Shown piece after piece: positions 7,630-16,418 of a DNA stretch of 49,955 bases (the stretch's first letter is position 1; every line of letters begins with the position of its first letter). The DNA is taken from assembly GCA_944327465.1 (NCBI GenBank), contig CALVHH010000021.1:1-49955 (forward strand). Reading direction: 5' to 3'. The DNA is from an uncultured Clostridia bacterium. GTDB lineage: Bacteria > Bacillota > Clostridia > Christensenellales > Borkfalkiaceae. The notes under the pieces are model-generated. The model ran no database searches and was not told where the DNA came from. It saw only the letters and a program-made list of their open reading frames with translations. The translations under genes and the position numbers were made by a program.

Positions 7630-9474
7630 ATGAAGGAAGGCAATATTAAAATTTCCAGCGAAAATATGATGCCTATAATCAAAAAATGGCTCTATTCCGA
7701 CAAGGATATATTCCTGAGGGAAATAGTAGCAAACGGCATCGATGCCATAACAAAATTTAAAAAGCTTGTATCGGTAGGTTCGGCGCAGGAAAACGCCGAT
7801 GAAGAGTACTGCATCAAAATATCCGTCGATAAGGATGCCAAAACTCTTTCCGTGGAGGACAACGGCATAGGCATGACCGAAGAAGAGGTCGAAAAATATA
7901 TTACGCAGATAGCTTTTTCAGGAGCTTCGGATTTTCTTGCAAAGTACGAAAAGGCGGGCGGCGACGGCATAATCGGTCACTTCGGTCTCGGTTTTTATTC
8001 CGCATATATGGTTTCGGGCAATGTCGAAATATACACCAAGTCATATAACGGCAGCGCTGGTGTGCATTGGAAGTCCGATGGCGATAAAAAGTACACGATA
8101 GAGGAGTTCGATAGGTCAGAACGCGGTACAAAGATAGTAATGCACATCCTCGACGAGGAAAAGGAGTTCCTTGAAGAGAGCAAAATAAGGGAGCTGGTCA
8201 ATAAATATTGTTCTTTTATGCCTTACAATATCTATGTCGGATATAAGGGTGACGGAAAGGACAAACCTTTGAATACGACGGTTCCCCTATATACAAAGCA
8301 GGCAAAGGATTGCAAGGACGAAGAATACAAGGAGTTTTACACCAATACATTCTTCGATTTCAATCAGCCCATATTCTGGGTGCACCTCGATATGGATTAT
8401 CCGTTCAGACTCAAGGGCATATTGTATTTCCCCAAGGTCAAAAATAAGGTCGAGCTTGAGAGGGGCAAAGTTAAACTCTATTGCAACCAGGTATTCATTG
8501 CCGACAATATCAAGGAAGTCATACCCGAATTTCTCATGCTTTTGAACGGCGTCATCGATTGCCCCGATATCCCGCTGAACGTTTCGCGTTCGTTCCTGCA
8601 AAACGACCGTCAGGTACAGCGCATTTCAAAGTATATAACGCGCAAAGTTGCCGATAAACTTGTGGCGCTCTTCAACAACGACAGGAAAAAGTATGAAGAA
8701 TGCTGGGGTGACCTTGCAAACTTTATAAAATTCGGCTGCATAAAGGATGAAGACTTTTATCAGCGCGTAAAAGATATAATAATTTATAAAGATATCAACG
8801 GGCAATATAAAAATGTAAACGAATTTTTAGGACTTCCCGCAGAAGAGCAGAGCGGCGAGGAGAGTGCCGATAGTCAGTCGGACGATAAGGACAAGCAATC
8901 GAAGCCTGCTACAATTTATTATGTGTCTGACGAGCAGCAACAGGCGCAGTATATAAAGATGTTTAAGGATGCAGGGCTGAACGCCATAATCTGCGATAAC
9001 TTCATTGACCCTCATTTTGTAAGTTATCTTGAATATAAAGCGCCCGATAAACTCAAGTTCATGCGCATTGATGCAGATATTGCGGGGGCGCTCAAAGGCG
9101 ACGACGTCGCCGAAGACAGCGTGCTTATAGATATATTTAAAAACGCCATTGCCGACGATAAGCTTACTATCAAAACGCAGGCGCTGAAAAACTCTGCCGT
9201 TCCCGCTGTGATAAACGTAGATGAATATATGCGCAGATATTCGGAGATGGGTTCTTTCTATGGCATGAGCGACGGCGACGTGGCAAAGACAATGATAATA
9301 AACGTCGCAAACCCCGTTGTTGCCAGATTGAAGGAACTTGACGACCAAAAGCAGAAATTTGTTGCAGGTTATATATATTCGTTGGCGTTGCTCGCTTATA
9401 AAAAGCTGACTCCGGAAGAATTCGAAAAATTCATTTCGGAAAATTTGACATTGTTAAACGAGTATGTAAAATAA
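7630..9474 (+). CDS. htpG: HSP90-family chaperone HtpG
   Basis: ATP-dependent cytosolic chaperone, full length at 614 residues. The GHKL ATPase domain shows IVANGIDAI, DNGIGMT and GHFGLGFYSAYMV. The middle domain has the conserved LNVSRSFLQND stretch. The C-terminal dimerisation domain follows an acidic linker near residues 405-425. The ribosome site ATGGAGG lies 10 bases before the ATG. A weak promoter (TTAACT at 7571, 17 bases, TATATA at 7594) may drive it. Strong terminators flank it on both sides, so it is monocistronic. No CIRCE repeat was seen. Confidence 0.95.
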   Translation: MKEGNIKISSENMMPIIKKWLYSDKDIFLREIVANGIDAITKFKKLVSVGSAQENADEEYCIKISVDKDAKTLSVEDNGIGMTEEEVEKYITQIAFSGASDFLAKYEKAGGDGIIGHFGLGFYSAYMVSGNVEIYTKSYNGSAGVHWKSDGDKKYTIEEFDRSERGTKIVMHILDEEKEFLEESKIRELVNKYCSFMPYNIYVGYKGDGKDKPLNTTVPLYTKQAKDCKDEEYKEFYTNTFFDFNQPIFWVHLDMDYPFRLKGILYFPKVKNKVELERGKVKLYCNQVFIADNIKEVIPEFLMLLNGVIDCPDIPLNVSRSFLQNDRQVQRISKYITRKVADKLVALFNNDRKKYEECWGDLANFIKFGCIKDEDFYQRVKDIIIYKDINGQYKNVNEFLGLPAEEQSGEESADSQSDDKDKQSKPATIYYVSDEQQQAQYIKMFKDAGLNAIICDNFIDPHFVSYLEYKAPDKLKFMRIDADIAGALKGDDVAEDSVLIDIFKNAIADDKLTIKTQALKNSAVPAVINVDEYMRRYSEMGSFYGMSDGDVAKTMIINVANPVVARLKELDDQKQKFVAGYIYSLALLAYKKLTPEEFEKFISENLTLLNEYVK

Positions 9475-9489
9475 TCAAAAAAAGTTTTC

Positions 9490-9516
9490 GACCGCCTCTA
9501 CAGGCGGTCTTTTTTT
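9490..9516 (+). terminator. Intrinsic terminator after htpG
   Basis: Perfect 8-bp stem GACCGCCT/AGGCGGTC, 4-base loop, then seven T residues. It sits only 25 bases before the spoIIIAA start, leaving very little room for a spoIIIA promoter. Confidence 0.92.
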
Positions 9517-9540
9517 GTGTTATTAAGAATAACTTAAAGT

Positions 9541-10437
9541 GTGAATTTAAAATTTTTGCCGCCGGAGCTCAAATGCGGCATCGACTGTATAAACAATAAC
9601 TTCTTGACTGAAATCAGGATAAGGAGGGGACAGCCTGTAATAATACAGTACTGCGGAGAATATGTATATATAAACCGCTACGGCGTATGCAGGTGTGCGG
9701 ATGAAGCGATAAGGATTTACGATGTGGACGGGCTGTTGGCTTCGGCGCTGTCGGACGGGTTGTACGCATACGCCGAACAGCTCAAGAGTGCGTTTATAAC
9801 ATTGGAGGGCGGTGTGCGCATAGGCATCGCCGGTGAGTATGTCACCGAAAATTTAAAAATAGTTACCGTCAGAGGTGTAACTTCTCTCAATGTGCGCATA
9901 CCGCACGACGTTTGCGGCTGTGCGGCGGATATTTTTGCAGCAACCCAGCGTAAAAATGCGTGCAGCGTCCTAATATTTTCTCCGCCGGGGTTTGGCAAAA
10001 CAACGATGTTGAGGGATATGGCAAGGCATTTTGCAAAATCGTATAACGTACTCATAGTTGACGAGCGCAACGAAATATACGCTTCGGATGCCGACGGCGA
10101 CGGCTACAAGCTTGGTGAAATGTGCGACGTGGTGCGCGGAGGGGATAAACTGAGCGCGTTTTCAAGCGCCATAAGGGCCATGAACCCGCAGGTTATAGTA
10201 ACGGACGAGCTCTATGGTGAAAGGGATATCGCTGCGATCAAATATGCGCACGACTGCGGAATGGCGGTATGTGCTTCGACACACGTGACGGATGAGTCGC
10301 TTTTGCGCGAAATGCCGTTTGAATTTTTCTGTCGGCTGACCGGCATCGGCAGAGGGGTCATCATCTATGATAAAAATTTTGATATTGTGCGCGATTATAG
10401 CGGCAACGACTTCGATAGGAGTCATCCTTTCGGCTGA
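9541..10437 (+). CDS. spoIIIAA: Stage III sporulation protein AA (secretion-type ATPase)
   Basis: Cytosolic ATPase of the SpoIIIA-SpoIIQ channel connecting mother cell and forespore. The 298-residue protein has Walker A SPPGFGKTT (147-155) and Walker B LIVDERNE, both typical of the type II/IV secretion ATPase relatives in this family. The start is GTG, with no clear Shine-Dalgarno. It is the first gene of a full AA-AH operon and overlaps spoIIIAB by 71 bases. In Bacillus this operon is under sigma-E; I could not identify a convincing sigma-E promoter in the 25 bases before the gene. Confidence 0.93.
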   Translation: MNLKFLPPELKCGIDCINNNFLTEIRIRRGQPVIIQYCGEYVYINRYGVCRCADEAIRIYDVDGLLASALSDGLYAYAEQLKSAFITLEGGVRIGIAGEYVTENLKIVTVRGVTSLNVRIPHDVCGCAADIFAATQRKNACSVLIFSPPGFGKTTMLRDMARHFAKSYNVLIVDERNEIYASDADGDGYKLGEMCDVVRGGDKLSAFSSAIRAMNPQVIVTDELYGERDIAAIKYAHDCGMAVCASTHVTDESLLREMPFEFFCRLTGIGRGVIIYDKNFDIVRDYSGNDFDRSHPFG

Positions 10438-10792
10438 TAAAAAGAGGAGGGCGCAGGTCTACACCGAATTATATGAATTCAACGAAAAAATGCTCATAAA
10501 TTTGAAATTCGGCAGAATGAAGATATCCCAAATTGCCGCACAGTTCAGATATATGCCTGACATAGTAGTTGGCAAACGTGTTCTCGGCGGCGAGGACGGA
10601 CGATTTATAGATGAATATATAAAGAATATAGGCATAAGTAACAGTTCGTCACAGATAGACTATTTAAATGAGCGCAGAAACGCGATAAGGAAAAATATGG
10701 AAGAAAGCCAAAACAACTACAAAAAGTACAGCTCGCTGTATATAAAGATTGCACTGATGATAGGTATACTTATTGCGGTGTTGCTTGCGTAA
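10367..10792 (+). CDS. spoIIIAB: Stage III sporulation protein AB
   Basis: Channel component with an N-terminal membrane anchor (residues 1-21), a cytoplasmic helical domain and a second hydrophobic segment at the C-terminus (122-141), like type II secretion GspF fragments. The 141 residues are somewhat shorter than the Bacillus protein (about 170). The early ATG at 10367 is preferred despite the long overlap with spoIIIAA, because later starts would lose the anchor. Confidence 0.85.
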   Translation: MIKILILCAIIAATTSIGVILSADKKRRAQVYTELYEFNEKMLINLKFGRMKISQIAAQFRYMPDIVVGKRVLGGEDGRFIDEYIKNIGISNSSSQIDYLNERRNAIRKNMEESQNNYKKYSSLYIKIALMIGILIAVLLA

Positions 10793-10992
10793 TGGATATC
10801 AGCATAATTTTTAAAATAGCAGCGGTGGGAATAATCGTCACGATTATCTGTCAGATACTTAAAAAATCGGACAGGGACGATATAGCTACAATAGTAAGTC
10901 TTGTGGGTCTGATAATAGTGCTCACCGTAGTAATATCCATGATAGCCGACCTGTTCGAGCAGGTGAGTGCGCTCTTTGATATTTTCCGATGA
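10792..10992 (+). CDS. spoIIIAC: Stage III sporulation protein AC
   Basis: A 66-residue protein of two membrane helices (about residues 5-23 and 33-55) with a short charged turn (KKSDRDD), matching the length and pattern of SpoIIIAC. The ATG shares one base with the spoIIIAB stop and the stop overlaps spoIIIAD by four bases. Confidence 0.9.
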   Translation: MDISIIFKIAAVGIIVTIICQILKKSDRDDIATIVSLVGLIIVLTVVISMIADLFEQVSALFDIFR

Positions 10993-11378
10993 TACTGCGT
11001 ATCTGTTTTGTTGCGATAGTTACGGCGATAAGTGCCGTAATTCTTAAGATAAATAAACCCGAATACGTTCCCGTTTGCCTTACGGCTGGCGGAGTGCTGC
11101 TGTTGGTATTTGCGTCCGATTATCTTTCGGCAAGCCTTGAATTCATAAAGCAATTTGCGCAGCAGACGGGTATAGACAGTTCACTGTTGCGCCTGATATT
11201 TAAAATTGTGGGCGTCGGCTATCTTATTGAGCTCACCTCAGGCGCGGTAAAGGATCTCGGTTTCGAAAGTCTTGCGGACAAACTTGTATTATGCGGCAAA
11301 CTAATCATATTTTTAATGGCTGTGCCCATTCTCAAAACGATGTTCACGCTCATTATCTCTCTTGCAGATATGGCATAA
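10989..11378 (+). CDS. spoIIIAD: Stage III sporulation protein AD
   Basis: A 129-residue protein with four hydrophobic segments. It is related to SpoIIIAC, with a similar charged turn near residues 22-28 and an LKINKPEYVPVCLTAGG stretch typical of the family. It overlaps spoIIIAC by four bases. The spoIIIAE frame may begin inside its 3' end. Confidence 0.9.
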   Translation: MILRICFVAIVTAISAVILKINKPEYVPVCLTAGGVLLLVFASDYLSASLEFIKQFAQQTGIDSSLLRLIFKIVGVGYLIELTSGAVKDLGFESLADKLVLCGKLIIFLMAVPILKTMFTLIISLADMA

Positions 11379-12556
11379 GGTTCAGGATTGCGGCAGCAAT
11401 TATTTTGGCTTTGCTCTCTCTTTTGTTGCTTTTGTCTGTAGGCGGTGCAGCCGCCGCCGACGACGGCGAACAGCAGCTCAATCAGAACATTGTTGATATC
11501 TTAAACGGGCTGGATTTATCCGAACTCGACGAGTATTTAAAAAATCATCCCGATGAAACGCTCTCCGGTTTCGGCGATAGCGCCCGAAGCATCGTGGAAT
11601 ATCTCATCCGCGGCAATCTCGGTATCGATTATTCGGGCTACATAGGTGAAATTTTAGCGCTGTTGTTCGATAACGTGCTCAAACTGCTGCCGTCGTTTGC
11701 CCAGATAGCCGCGTTGATGATATTGTGTGCCGTTGTCAGAAGTTCCGAAGGCAGTGTAATAGGCAGAAGTACGGCAAAGGCGGTCTGTATGGCTTGCTAC
11801 GCCGTTATAATAGCAATACTTGCGGCGCTGCTCGGGGCAATAATATCTTCGGCTTCGGAGAGCATAAATAACTTGAAATCACAGGTAGAGGTGGTAACGC
11901 CCATACTTGTGACATTGACCGTCCTCACCGGCGGCAGCAATTCGGGAGCGATATACTCTCCGTCGGCACTTTTTATTTCCGGTGCCGCCGTAGATATCGT
12001 CTGCGATATGATATTTCCCGCAGCTGTTGCCGTTATAATAATAAATTTTATATCAAAACTGTCGCCGGAGTTGTCTTTTTCCAACGCGGCAAAGCTGATC
12101 AAGAGCATTTTAAAGTGGGTTATAGGTATTACACTGGCAATTTTTTCAATTTTTATTACCATTCAGGGTACGGCATCGTCGCTGTTTGACGGCATATTTT
12201 TTAAGGCGACGCAGTATCTTGTAGGCAGTTCCGTGCCGATAGTCGGGAATTTTTTGTCATCGGGCATCAATATGATGGTGGCTGCAGGTTCCGTAATAAG
12301 GAGTTCGGTAGGTATGATAGGCATAGTACTTCTTGTTGCAGAAATTGCACCGCCCATAATACTTTTTGCGTCGTTTTCGCTGATATTAAAATTCATTGCC
12401 GCAGTTGCACAGCCCGTGGGCGAAGGCACTCTGTCTGCATTGTTTTCCGAGCTCGGCGGCGACATTGAATACTTTATTGCAGGGCTGTTCACCGTTGCTT
12501 TCATGTATATTGTAGTTGTTATGCTTATAATAAATTCGGCGGTAAGTTTTATATGA
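11291..12556 (+). CDS. spoIIIAE: Stage III sporulation protein AE (start uncertain)
   Basis: Large polytopic channel protein: a signal-like hydrophobic segment (about residues 33-57 of this frame), an acidic extracellular region, then roughly seven membrane helices from residue 130 on. The only ATG in frame is at 11291, giving 421 residues and a 29-residue pre-sequence overlapping spoIIIAD by 88 bases. Family members begin close to the signal segment, so the true start may be a TTG at 11405 or 11411, or an ATT/ATA near 11375-11387. It overlaps spoIIIAF by four bases (ATGA). Confidence 0.85.
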   Translation: MRQTNHIFNGCAHSQNDVHAHYLSCRYGIRFRIAAAIILALLSLLLLLSVGGAAAADDGEQQLNQNIVDILNGLDLSELDEYLKNHPDETLSGFGDSARSIVEYLIRGNLGIDYSGYIGEILALLFDNVLKLLPSFAQIAALMILCAVVRSSEGSVIGRSTAKAVCMACYAVIIAILAALLGAIISSASESINNLKSQVEVVTPILVTLTVLTGGSNSGAIYSPSALFISGAAVDIVCDMIFPAAVAVIIINFISKLSPELSFSNAAKLIKSILKWVIGITLAIFSIFITIQGTASSLFDGIFFKATQYLVGSSVPIVGNFLSSGINMMVAAGSVIRSSVGMIGIVLLVAEIAPPIILFASFSLILKFIAAVAQPVGEGTLSALFSELGGDIEYFIAGLFTVAFMYIVVVMLIINSAVSFI

Positions 12557-12987
12557 CGGCATATATAGCCTCGGCTGCCGGTGCGGTGTTTCTGACCGTT
12601 GTCGTCGGTATGATAATTCCCGACGGAAAAATGGCAAAGAGCATAACTTTTGTGTTGAAGATAGCGTGTATTCTCGTGTTGCTTTCGCCGCTCATCAATA
12701 TTTTTTCTATAGATATCGGCGCGGAGACTGGTGCGATAATCGATTATGACGGTCTGTCGGATATACTTTCTTCAAACCAGAGCGCGCAACTTGAAAAACT
12801 TATCTTTGAACAATTCGGCGTCGGGTGCGAATGCAGCGTGTATATAGATTACGATGGCCAATCGTTGAATCAGACTGGTGTGCTGATATCGGCGGATGAT
12901 GCCGAAAGCAGTCTAATTGAGGAAATCGTATCATATTTGCGCGAGCTCGGCTATATAAATATAAACGTAAATGAAAAAATTTATTGA
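12553..12987 (+). CDS. spoIIIAF: Stage III sporulation protein AF
   Basis: A 144-residue protein with two N-terminal membrane helices (about residues 5-22 and 29-50), followed by a soluble domain with a ring-building-type alternation (VLISADDAESSLIEEIVSYL). The ATGA overlap with spoIIIAE and the 17-base overlap with spoIIIAG show tight translational coupling. In the channel it is predicted to sit in the mother-cell membrane facing the intermembrane space. Confidence 0.85.
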   Translation: MTAYIASAAGAVFLTVVVGMIIPDGKMAKSITFVLKIACILVLLSPLINIFSIDIGAETGAIIDYDGLSDILSSNQSAQLEKLIFEQFGVGCECSVYIDYDGQSLNQTGVLISADDAESSLIEEIVSYLRELGYININVNEKIY

Positions 12988-13318
12988 GGCGTTAAAGACC
13001 AATAAAACACTGCTTATAATTCTTGTCATAGTTTTTGCGCTCATTGCAGTCGTTGTCGTTTTCTATGACGATGATGTGTCTGCTGGAGCGCAGGCGAATA
13101 AGACTTCTACTGAGGTAAAAATTGAATCCATGCTTTCGCGCATAGACGGCGTGGGAGAAAACGAAGTGTTCGTGACCGAGACAGACGGGGAGATAGAGGG
13201 GATAGTGGTTGTGTGCAGCGGCGCCGACAGCATCATGACGCGAAATGATATCATAAACGCGCTGTCCACAATACTTGATATCAATAAAAATATCATAGCC
13301 GTATACGCTATGAATTAA
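12971..13318 (+). CDS. spoIIIAG: Stage III sporulation protein AG, short form
   Basis: Bacillus SpoIIIAG is about 229 residues and forms a large ring between the two sporulation membranes. This version has only 115: an N-terminal helix (14-32), a short linker, and a compact ring-building domain (SMLSRIDGVG...NALSTILDIN). The segment that in Bacillus forms the additional beta structure appears to be missing. The position between AF and AH makes the assignment firm. It overlaps spoIIIAF by 17 bases and sits 13 bases before spoIIIAH. Confidence 0.82.
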   Translation: MKKFIEALKTNKTLLIILVIVFALIAVVVVFYDDDVSAGAQANKTSTEVKIESMLSRIDGVGENEVFVTETDGEIEGIVVVCSGADSIMTRNDIINALSTILDINKNIIAVYAMN

Positions 13319-13331
13319 TAAGGAGAGGCTT

Positions 13332-13817
13332 ATGACCAAGAAGAAAAAAATCATCATCATGTCGTCGCTGGTGTTTTTGCTTGCAGTTACGGCTATACTC
13401 AATGTGTTGCTCGTTACAAACAATGCTGCAGCCGACGCCGATGCGGTGACAACGGCAAACTACTTTTCTACATATCGCTCCGAGCGCACGACTACGCGCA
13501 GCGAAGAGTTGCTGCAGCTTGACAGCGTCATAGAACTGTACGACGAGGGCAGCGAGAGATATGAGCAGGCTGTCGATCTCAAAATGCAGATAATCGAAGT
13601 GATGGAAGATGAGCTTGTTCTGGAATCCATGATAAAATCGCTCGGTTTTTCCGACGCAGTTGTATCGATAGGCATGGATTCGGAAAACGTAAACGTCTTT
13701 ATCAATTCCGACGAGCTCTCGACGGATACCGCGCTGTCGATATATAATCTACTGCGCAATGAAGCCGATGTCGCTCCGACAAACATAATTATAATGCCTG
13801 TTTATTCACAAATTTGA
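13332..13817 (+). CDS. spoIIIAH: Stage III sporulation protein AH
   Basis: Mother-cell partner of SpoIIQ. The 161 residues comprise a basic N-terminus (TKKKKI), one membrane helix (8-29), a helical linker (about 45-85), and a ring-building domain at the C-terminus (DELVLESMIKSLGFSDAVVSI...). AAGGAGAGG lies 7 bases before the ATG. It is shorter than the Bacillus protein (218), mainly in the linker. Last gene of the operon; no terminator hairpin was seen before the next promoter. Confidence 0.88.
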   Translation: MTKKKKIIIMSSLVFLLAVTAILNVLLVTNNAAADADAVTTANYFSTYRSERTTTRSEELLQLDSVIELYDEGSERYEQAVDLKMQIIEVMEDELVLESMIKSLGFSDAVVSIGMDSENVNVFINSDELSTDTALSIYNLLRNEADVAPTNIIIMPVYSQI

Positions 13818-13826
13818 AATTAAATG

Positions 13827-13855
13827 TTGCAAAGCGCTAAAAGTTGTGCTATAAT
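13827..13855 (+). promoter_or_regulatory. Sigma-A promoter for asp23
   Basis: -35 TTGCAA (13827), 17-base spacer, -10 TATAAT (13850-13855). The predicted start, near 13862, leaves a leader of about 34 bases with a TAGGAGA ribosome site. Confidence 0.85.
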
Positions 13856-13895
13856 TATATGGAAATCAGATTAATCTGTTTTTTAGGAGAAGCTT

Positions 13896-14225
13896 ATGGC
13901 ACACATCAGACCCGACAACACACAGAAGGGCAAAATTTCTTACAATGCGGGGATAGTGAGCGGCATAGTCGCCCTTGCTGTTTCCGAAGTGGACGGAGTC
14001 ACCTTACTCAATACAAAGAGCAAGGGCATTAAGCTGCTGTTTGAAAAGCAGGGTATAGTTGCGGATATCAGCGTAAAGGTCGATTACGGATACAACGTGC
14101 CTTCGCTTGCTTTCCGCATTCAGCAGTCTATAAAGCACAACGTCGAATCCATGACAAAATACAAGGTAGATAAGGTGGACGTTCACATTCAGGATGTCAA
14201 TTTTCCTGAAAACGCAATTATTTGA
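13896..14225 (+). CDS. Asp23/Gls24 family protein (YloU/YqhY type)
   Basis: A small cytosolic protein of 109 residues with the Asp23 pattern: GKISYNAGIVSGIVALAVSEV, then GVTLLN, a beta-rich middle with VDYGYNVPSLA, and a closing KVDVHIQDVNF. In Bacillus the YqhY homologue sits at the same place, next to nusB, and is linked to acetyl-CoA carboxylase activity. The accB/accC genes that often lie beside it are absent here. It has its own promoter and a downstream hairpin. Confidence 0.85.
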   Translation: MAHIRPDNTQKGKISYNAGIVSGIVALAVSEVDGVTLLNTKSKGIKLLFEKQGIVADISVKVDYGYNVPSLAFRIQQSIKHNVESMTKYKVDKVDVHIQDVNFPENAII

Positions 14226-14238
14226 AATAATTTAAACG

Positions 14239-14271
14239 TATTCCCTTAATATATTTTAAGGGAATATTTTA
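14239..14271 (+). terminator. Terminator-like hairpin after asp23
   Basis: ATTCCCTTAA pairs perfectly with TTAAGGGAAT (14240-14249 with 14256-14265) around a 6-base loop and is followed by ATTTTACTTTT. It separates asp23 from nusB, but an AT-rich stem with an imperfect T-run may be leaky. Confidence 0.65.
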
Positions 14272-14289
14272 CTTTTAAACGGTATTATT

Positions 14290-14694
14290 ATGAGAACTAT
14301 AGCAAGAGAGACACTTTTCAAATTGGTTTTTTCGTCGCAGTTCGGCGACGAGGGGATAGACAGGACCTTAAAAAGTAACTTGTATAAAATTAATAAGCTC
14401 GATGACAGCGATAAGGAGTACTGCGAAAGGGTTCTCGGTGTCATAGCCGGGCATTCTGAAGAATTTGCGTCGCTTTTGAACGAGTATTCACATTCGTTCC
14501 CCGAAAGCCGAATTTTTCCTGCCGATAAAAGTATAATGCTCATCGCCCTGTCCGAACTTCTTTATATGGATGATATCCCTAGGAAGGTATCGTTGAATGA
14601 GGCGGCAAATTTGGCTTCGAAGTACTCTTCCGAAAAGAGCGCTTCATTCATTTCGGGAGTTTTGGCGGCAATAAGCGGAGGAGAAGATGTATAA
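14290..14694 (+). CDS. nusB: Transcription antitermination protein NusB
   Basis: An all-helical 134-residue RNA-binding protein of rRNA transcription antitermination. The N-terminus RTIARETLFKLVFSSQF matches the NusB arginine-rich region. The C-terminus has the signature SLNEAANLASKYSSEKSASF followed by the GVLAAIS tail. No Shine-Dalgarno is obvious before the ATG. The stop overlaps folD by eight bases, and nusB-folD order is standard in Firmicutes. Confidence 0.9.
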   Translation: MRTIARETLFKLVFSSQFGDEGIDRTLKSNLYKINKLDDSDKEYCERVLGVIAGHSEEFASLLNEYSHSFPESRIFPADKSIMLIALSELLYMDDIPRKVSLNEAANLASKYSSEKSASFISGVLAAISGGEDV

Positions 14695-15535
14695 ACTGAT
14701 AGACGGTAAAGCGCATTCGCGCTGCTTGAGAGAGCAAATTGCCGATGAGGTAAAGGAGTACAAGAGAAGCTTAGGCAGAGATATAGGTCTTGCTGTTGTG
14801 CTCGTCGGCAATGACGGGGCTTCGCAGGTTTATGTCAGAAATAAAATAAAGGCGTGCGAAGAAGTCGGCATAAAATCGTTTGCCTATTATCTTCCCGAAA
14901 CTGCGTCCGAGCAGGAAGTTGAAGAACTTGTGTGTGAACTCGCCGAAAATGATGCGGTTCACGGCATACTTGTTCAGTTGCCGCTTCCAAAGGGGCTCGA
15001 TGCCGAAAAAATTTTATCTCTTATCCCTGTAGATAAGGACGTCGACGGATTCAGCGAGAGCAATATGGGTAGTTTATGCATGAACAAACCCTGCCTTGTT
15101 GCGTGCACTCCGAACGGGATAATGAAGATGCTCGAACGTGAGGGTATACAGCTTAAAGGCAAAAATGCGGTGGTAGTCGGCAGGTCTAATATCGTAGGCA
15201 AGCCGATGGCTATGTTGCTGCTGAATGCGGATGCCACCGTCACCGTCTGCCACAGTAAAACCGTCGGCATTAAAGAAATCTGCTCGTCGGCAGACATTTT
15301 AGTTGCTGCCGTCGGCAGGGCTAAATTTATAACTTCCGACATGGTAAAAGAGGGCGCCGTCGTCATCGATGTGGGCATGAACAGGGATGAAGACGGCAAG
15401 TTGTGCGGCGACGTTGATTTTGAAGGCGTCAAAGACAAGTGCTCATTTATAACACCCGTTCCCGGCGGTGTCGGGCCAATGACGATAACCATGTTGCTGT
15501 ATAACACGCTTATCGCCGCAAAGAGGAGAGGTTGA
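14687..15535 (+). CDS. folD: Methylenetetrahydrofolate dehydrogenase/cyclohydrolase
   Basis: Bifunctional one-carbon enzyme converting 5,10-methylene-THF to 10-formyl-THF. At 282 residues it is full length. It has the catalytic lysine region YVRNKIKACEEVGI, GILVQLPLP, the PVDKDVDGF signature, CTPNGI, the dinucleotide motif VVGRSNIVGKPMA, and the C-terminal TPVPGGVGPMTITMLL. An AGCGGAGGAG ribosome site lies within the end of nusB. ispA follows after three bases; xseA and xseB, which often stand between folD and ispA, are absent. Confidence 0.95.
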   Translation: MYKLIDGKAHSRCLREQIADEVKEYKRSLGRDIGLAVVLVGNDGASQVYVRNKIKACEEVGIKSFAYYLPETASEQEVEELVCELAENDAVHGILVQLPLPKGLDAEKILSLIPVDKDVDGFSESNMGSLCMNKPCLVACTPNGIMKMLEREGIQLKGKNAVVVGRSNIVGKPMAMLLLNADATVTVCHSKTVGIKEICSSADILVAAVGRAKFITSDMVKEGAVVIDVGMNRDEDGKLCGDVDFEGVKDKCSFITPVPGGVGPMTITMLLYNTLIAAKRRG

Positions 15536-15538
15536 CAA

Positions 15539-16417
15539 TTGTCTGATTTCGATAGAACGTACAAAAAATATCTTGGCGCGTTCAATGCTCATCTTGAAAA
15601 ATTCTGCACATCGCTTGTCTGCAAACCGCAGATATTGAAGGACAGCCTTGTTTACAGTCTTGAACTCGGCGGCAAACGGGTGCGTCCTGTGCTGATGTCT
15701 GCCGTTGCGGATATAATAGGCGTCGGCTCGGAAAAAGTTAAAAACTTTGCGTTGGCGCTGGAACTTATACATACATATTCGCTCATTCACGACGATTTGC
15801 CGGATATGGATAACGATGATTTCAGGCGCGGCAAGCCGTCCAATCATAAGGTATTTGGTGCGGGCAATGCCATTTTAGCGGGTGATGGATTGCTGAATAC
15901 GGCGTATTCGCTGTTGTTTGACGAATGTTTCAGGGGCAACGAGTACATTTCCGCGGCAAAATGCATCTGCGAATGTGCCGGCATTCACGGTATGATAGCG
16001 GGGCAGTCGGCTGACCTGTTGCATGAGCACGACGCCTCATGCGATGAAGAGACGCTGGAATTTATATATGAAAACAAAACGGGCAAGCTGATAACTGCGG
16101 CTGTGCTGGTGCCTTCCATCCTCTGCGGAGGCAGGTATTATTCCGAACTCAAAGCTCTCGGCAAAAAGCTTGGGTATCTGTTTCAGCTTACCGACGACAT
16201 ACTCGACGTCGAAGGCAAGTTCGAAAAACTGGGCAAAAGCCTCGGAAAGGACAAAAAGGAGGACAAGCTCACAGGCGTAAAAGTGTACGGGTTGACCGAA
16301 AGTAAACTGCGCGTAGACGTCGTCGGGGATGACTGCATAAAAATTATTGACGGCATCGACGGCGATACGCGGTTCTTATACGATTTTGTGACGTTTATAA
16401 AGACGAGGCTGGGTTGA
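15539..16417 (+). CDS. ispA: Geranyl/farnesyl diphosphate synthase
   Basis: Trans-prenyltransferase of 292 residues condensing IPP with allylic diphosphates. Both aspartate-rich motifs are intact: first DDLPDMDNDD, with the bacterial two-residue insertion, and second DDILD in QLTDDILDVEG. The residues before the first motif (HTYSLIHDD) are those of short-chain bacterial FPP synthases. The start is TTG at 15539 with GAGGAGAGG about 7 bases ahead; no ATG is available near the conserved N-terminus. It feeds on products of dxs and ispH in this window. Confidence 0.92.
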   Translation: MSDFDRTYKKYLGAFNAHLEKFCTSLVCKPQILKDSLVYSLELGGKRVRPVLMSAVADIIGVGSEKVKNFALALELIHTYSLIHDDLPDMDNDDFRRGKPSNHKVFGAGNAILAGDGLLNTAYSLLFDECFRGNEYISAAKCICECAGIHGMIAGQSADLLHEHDASCDEETLEFIYENKTGKLITAAVLVPSILCGGRYYSELKALGKKLGYLFQLTDDILDVEGKFEKLGKSLGKDKKEDKLTGVKVYGLTESKLRVDVVGDDCIKIIDGIDGDTRFLYDFVTFIKTRLG

Positions 16418-16418
16418 A

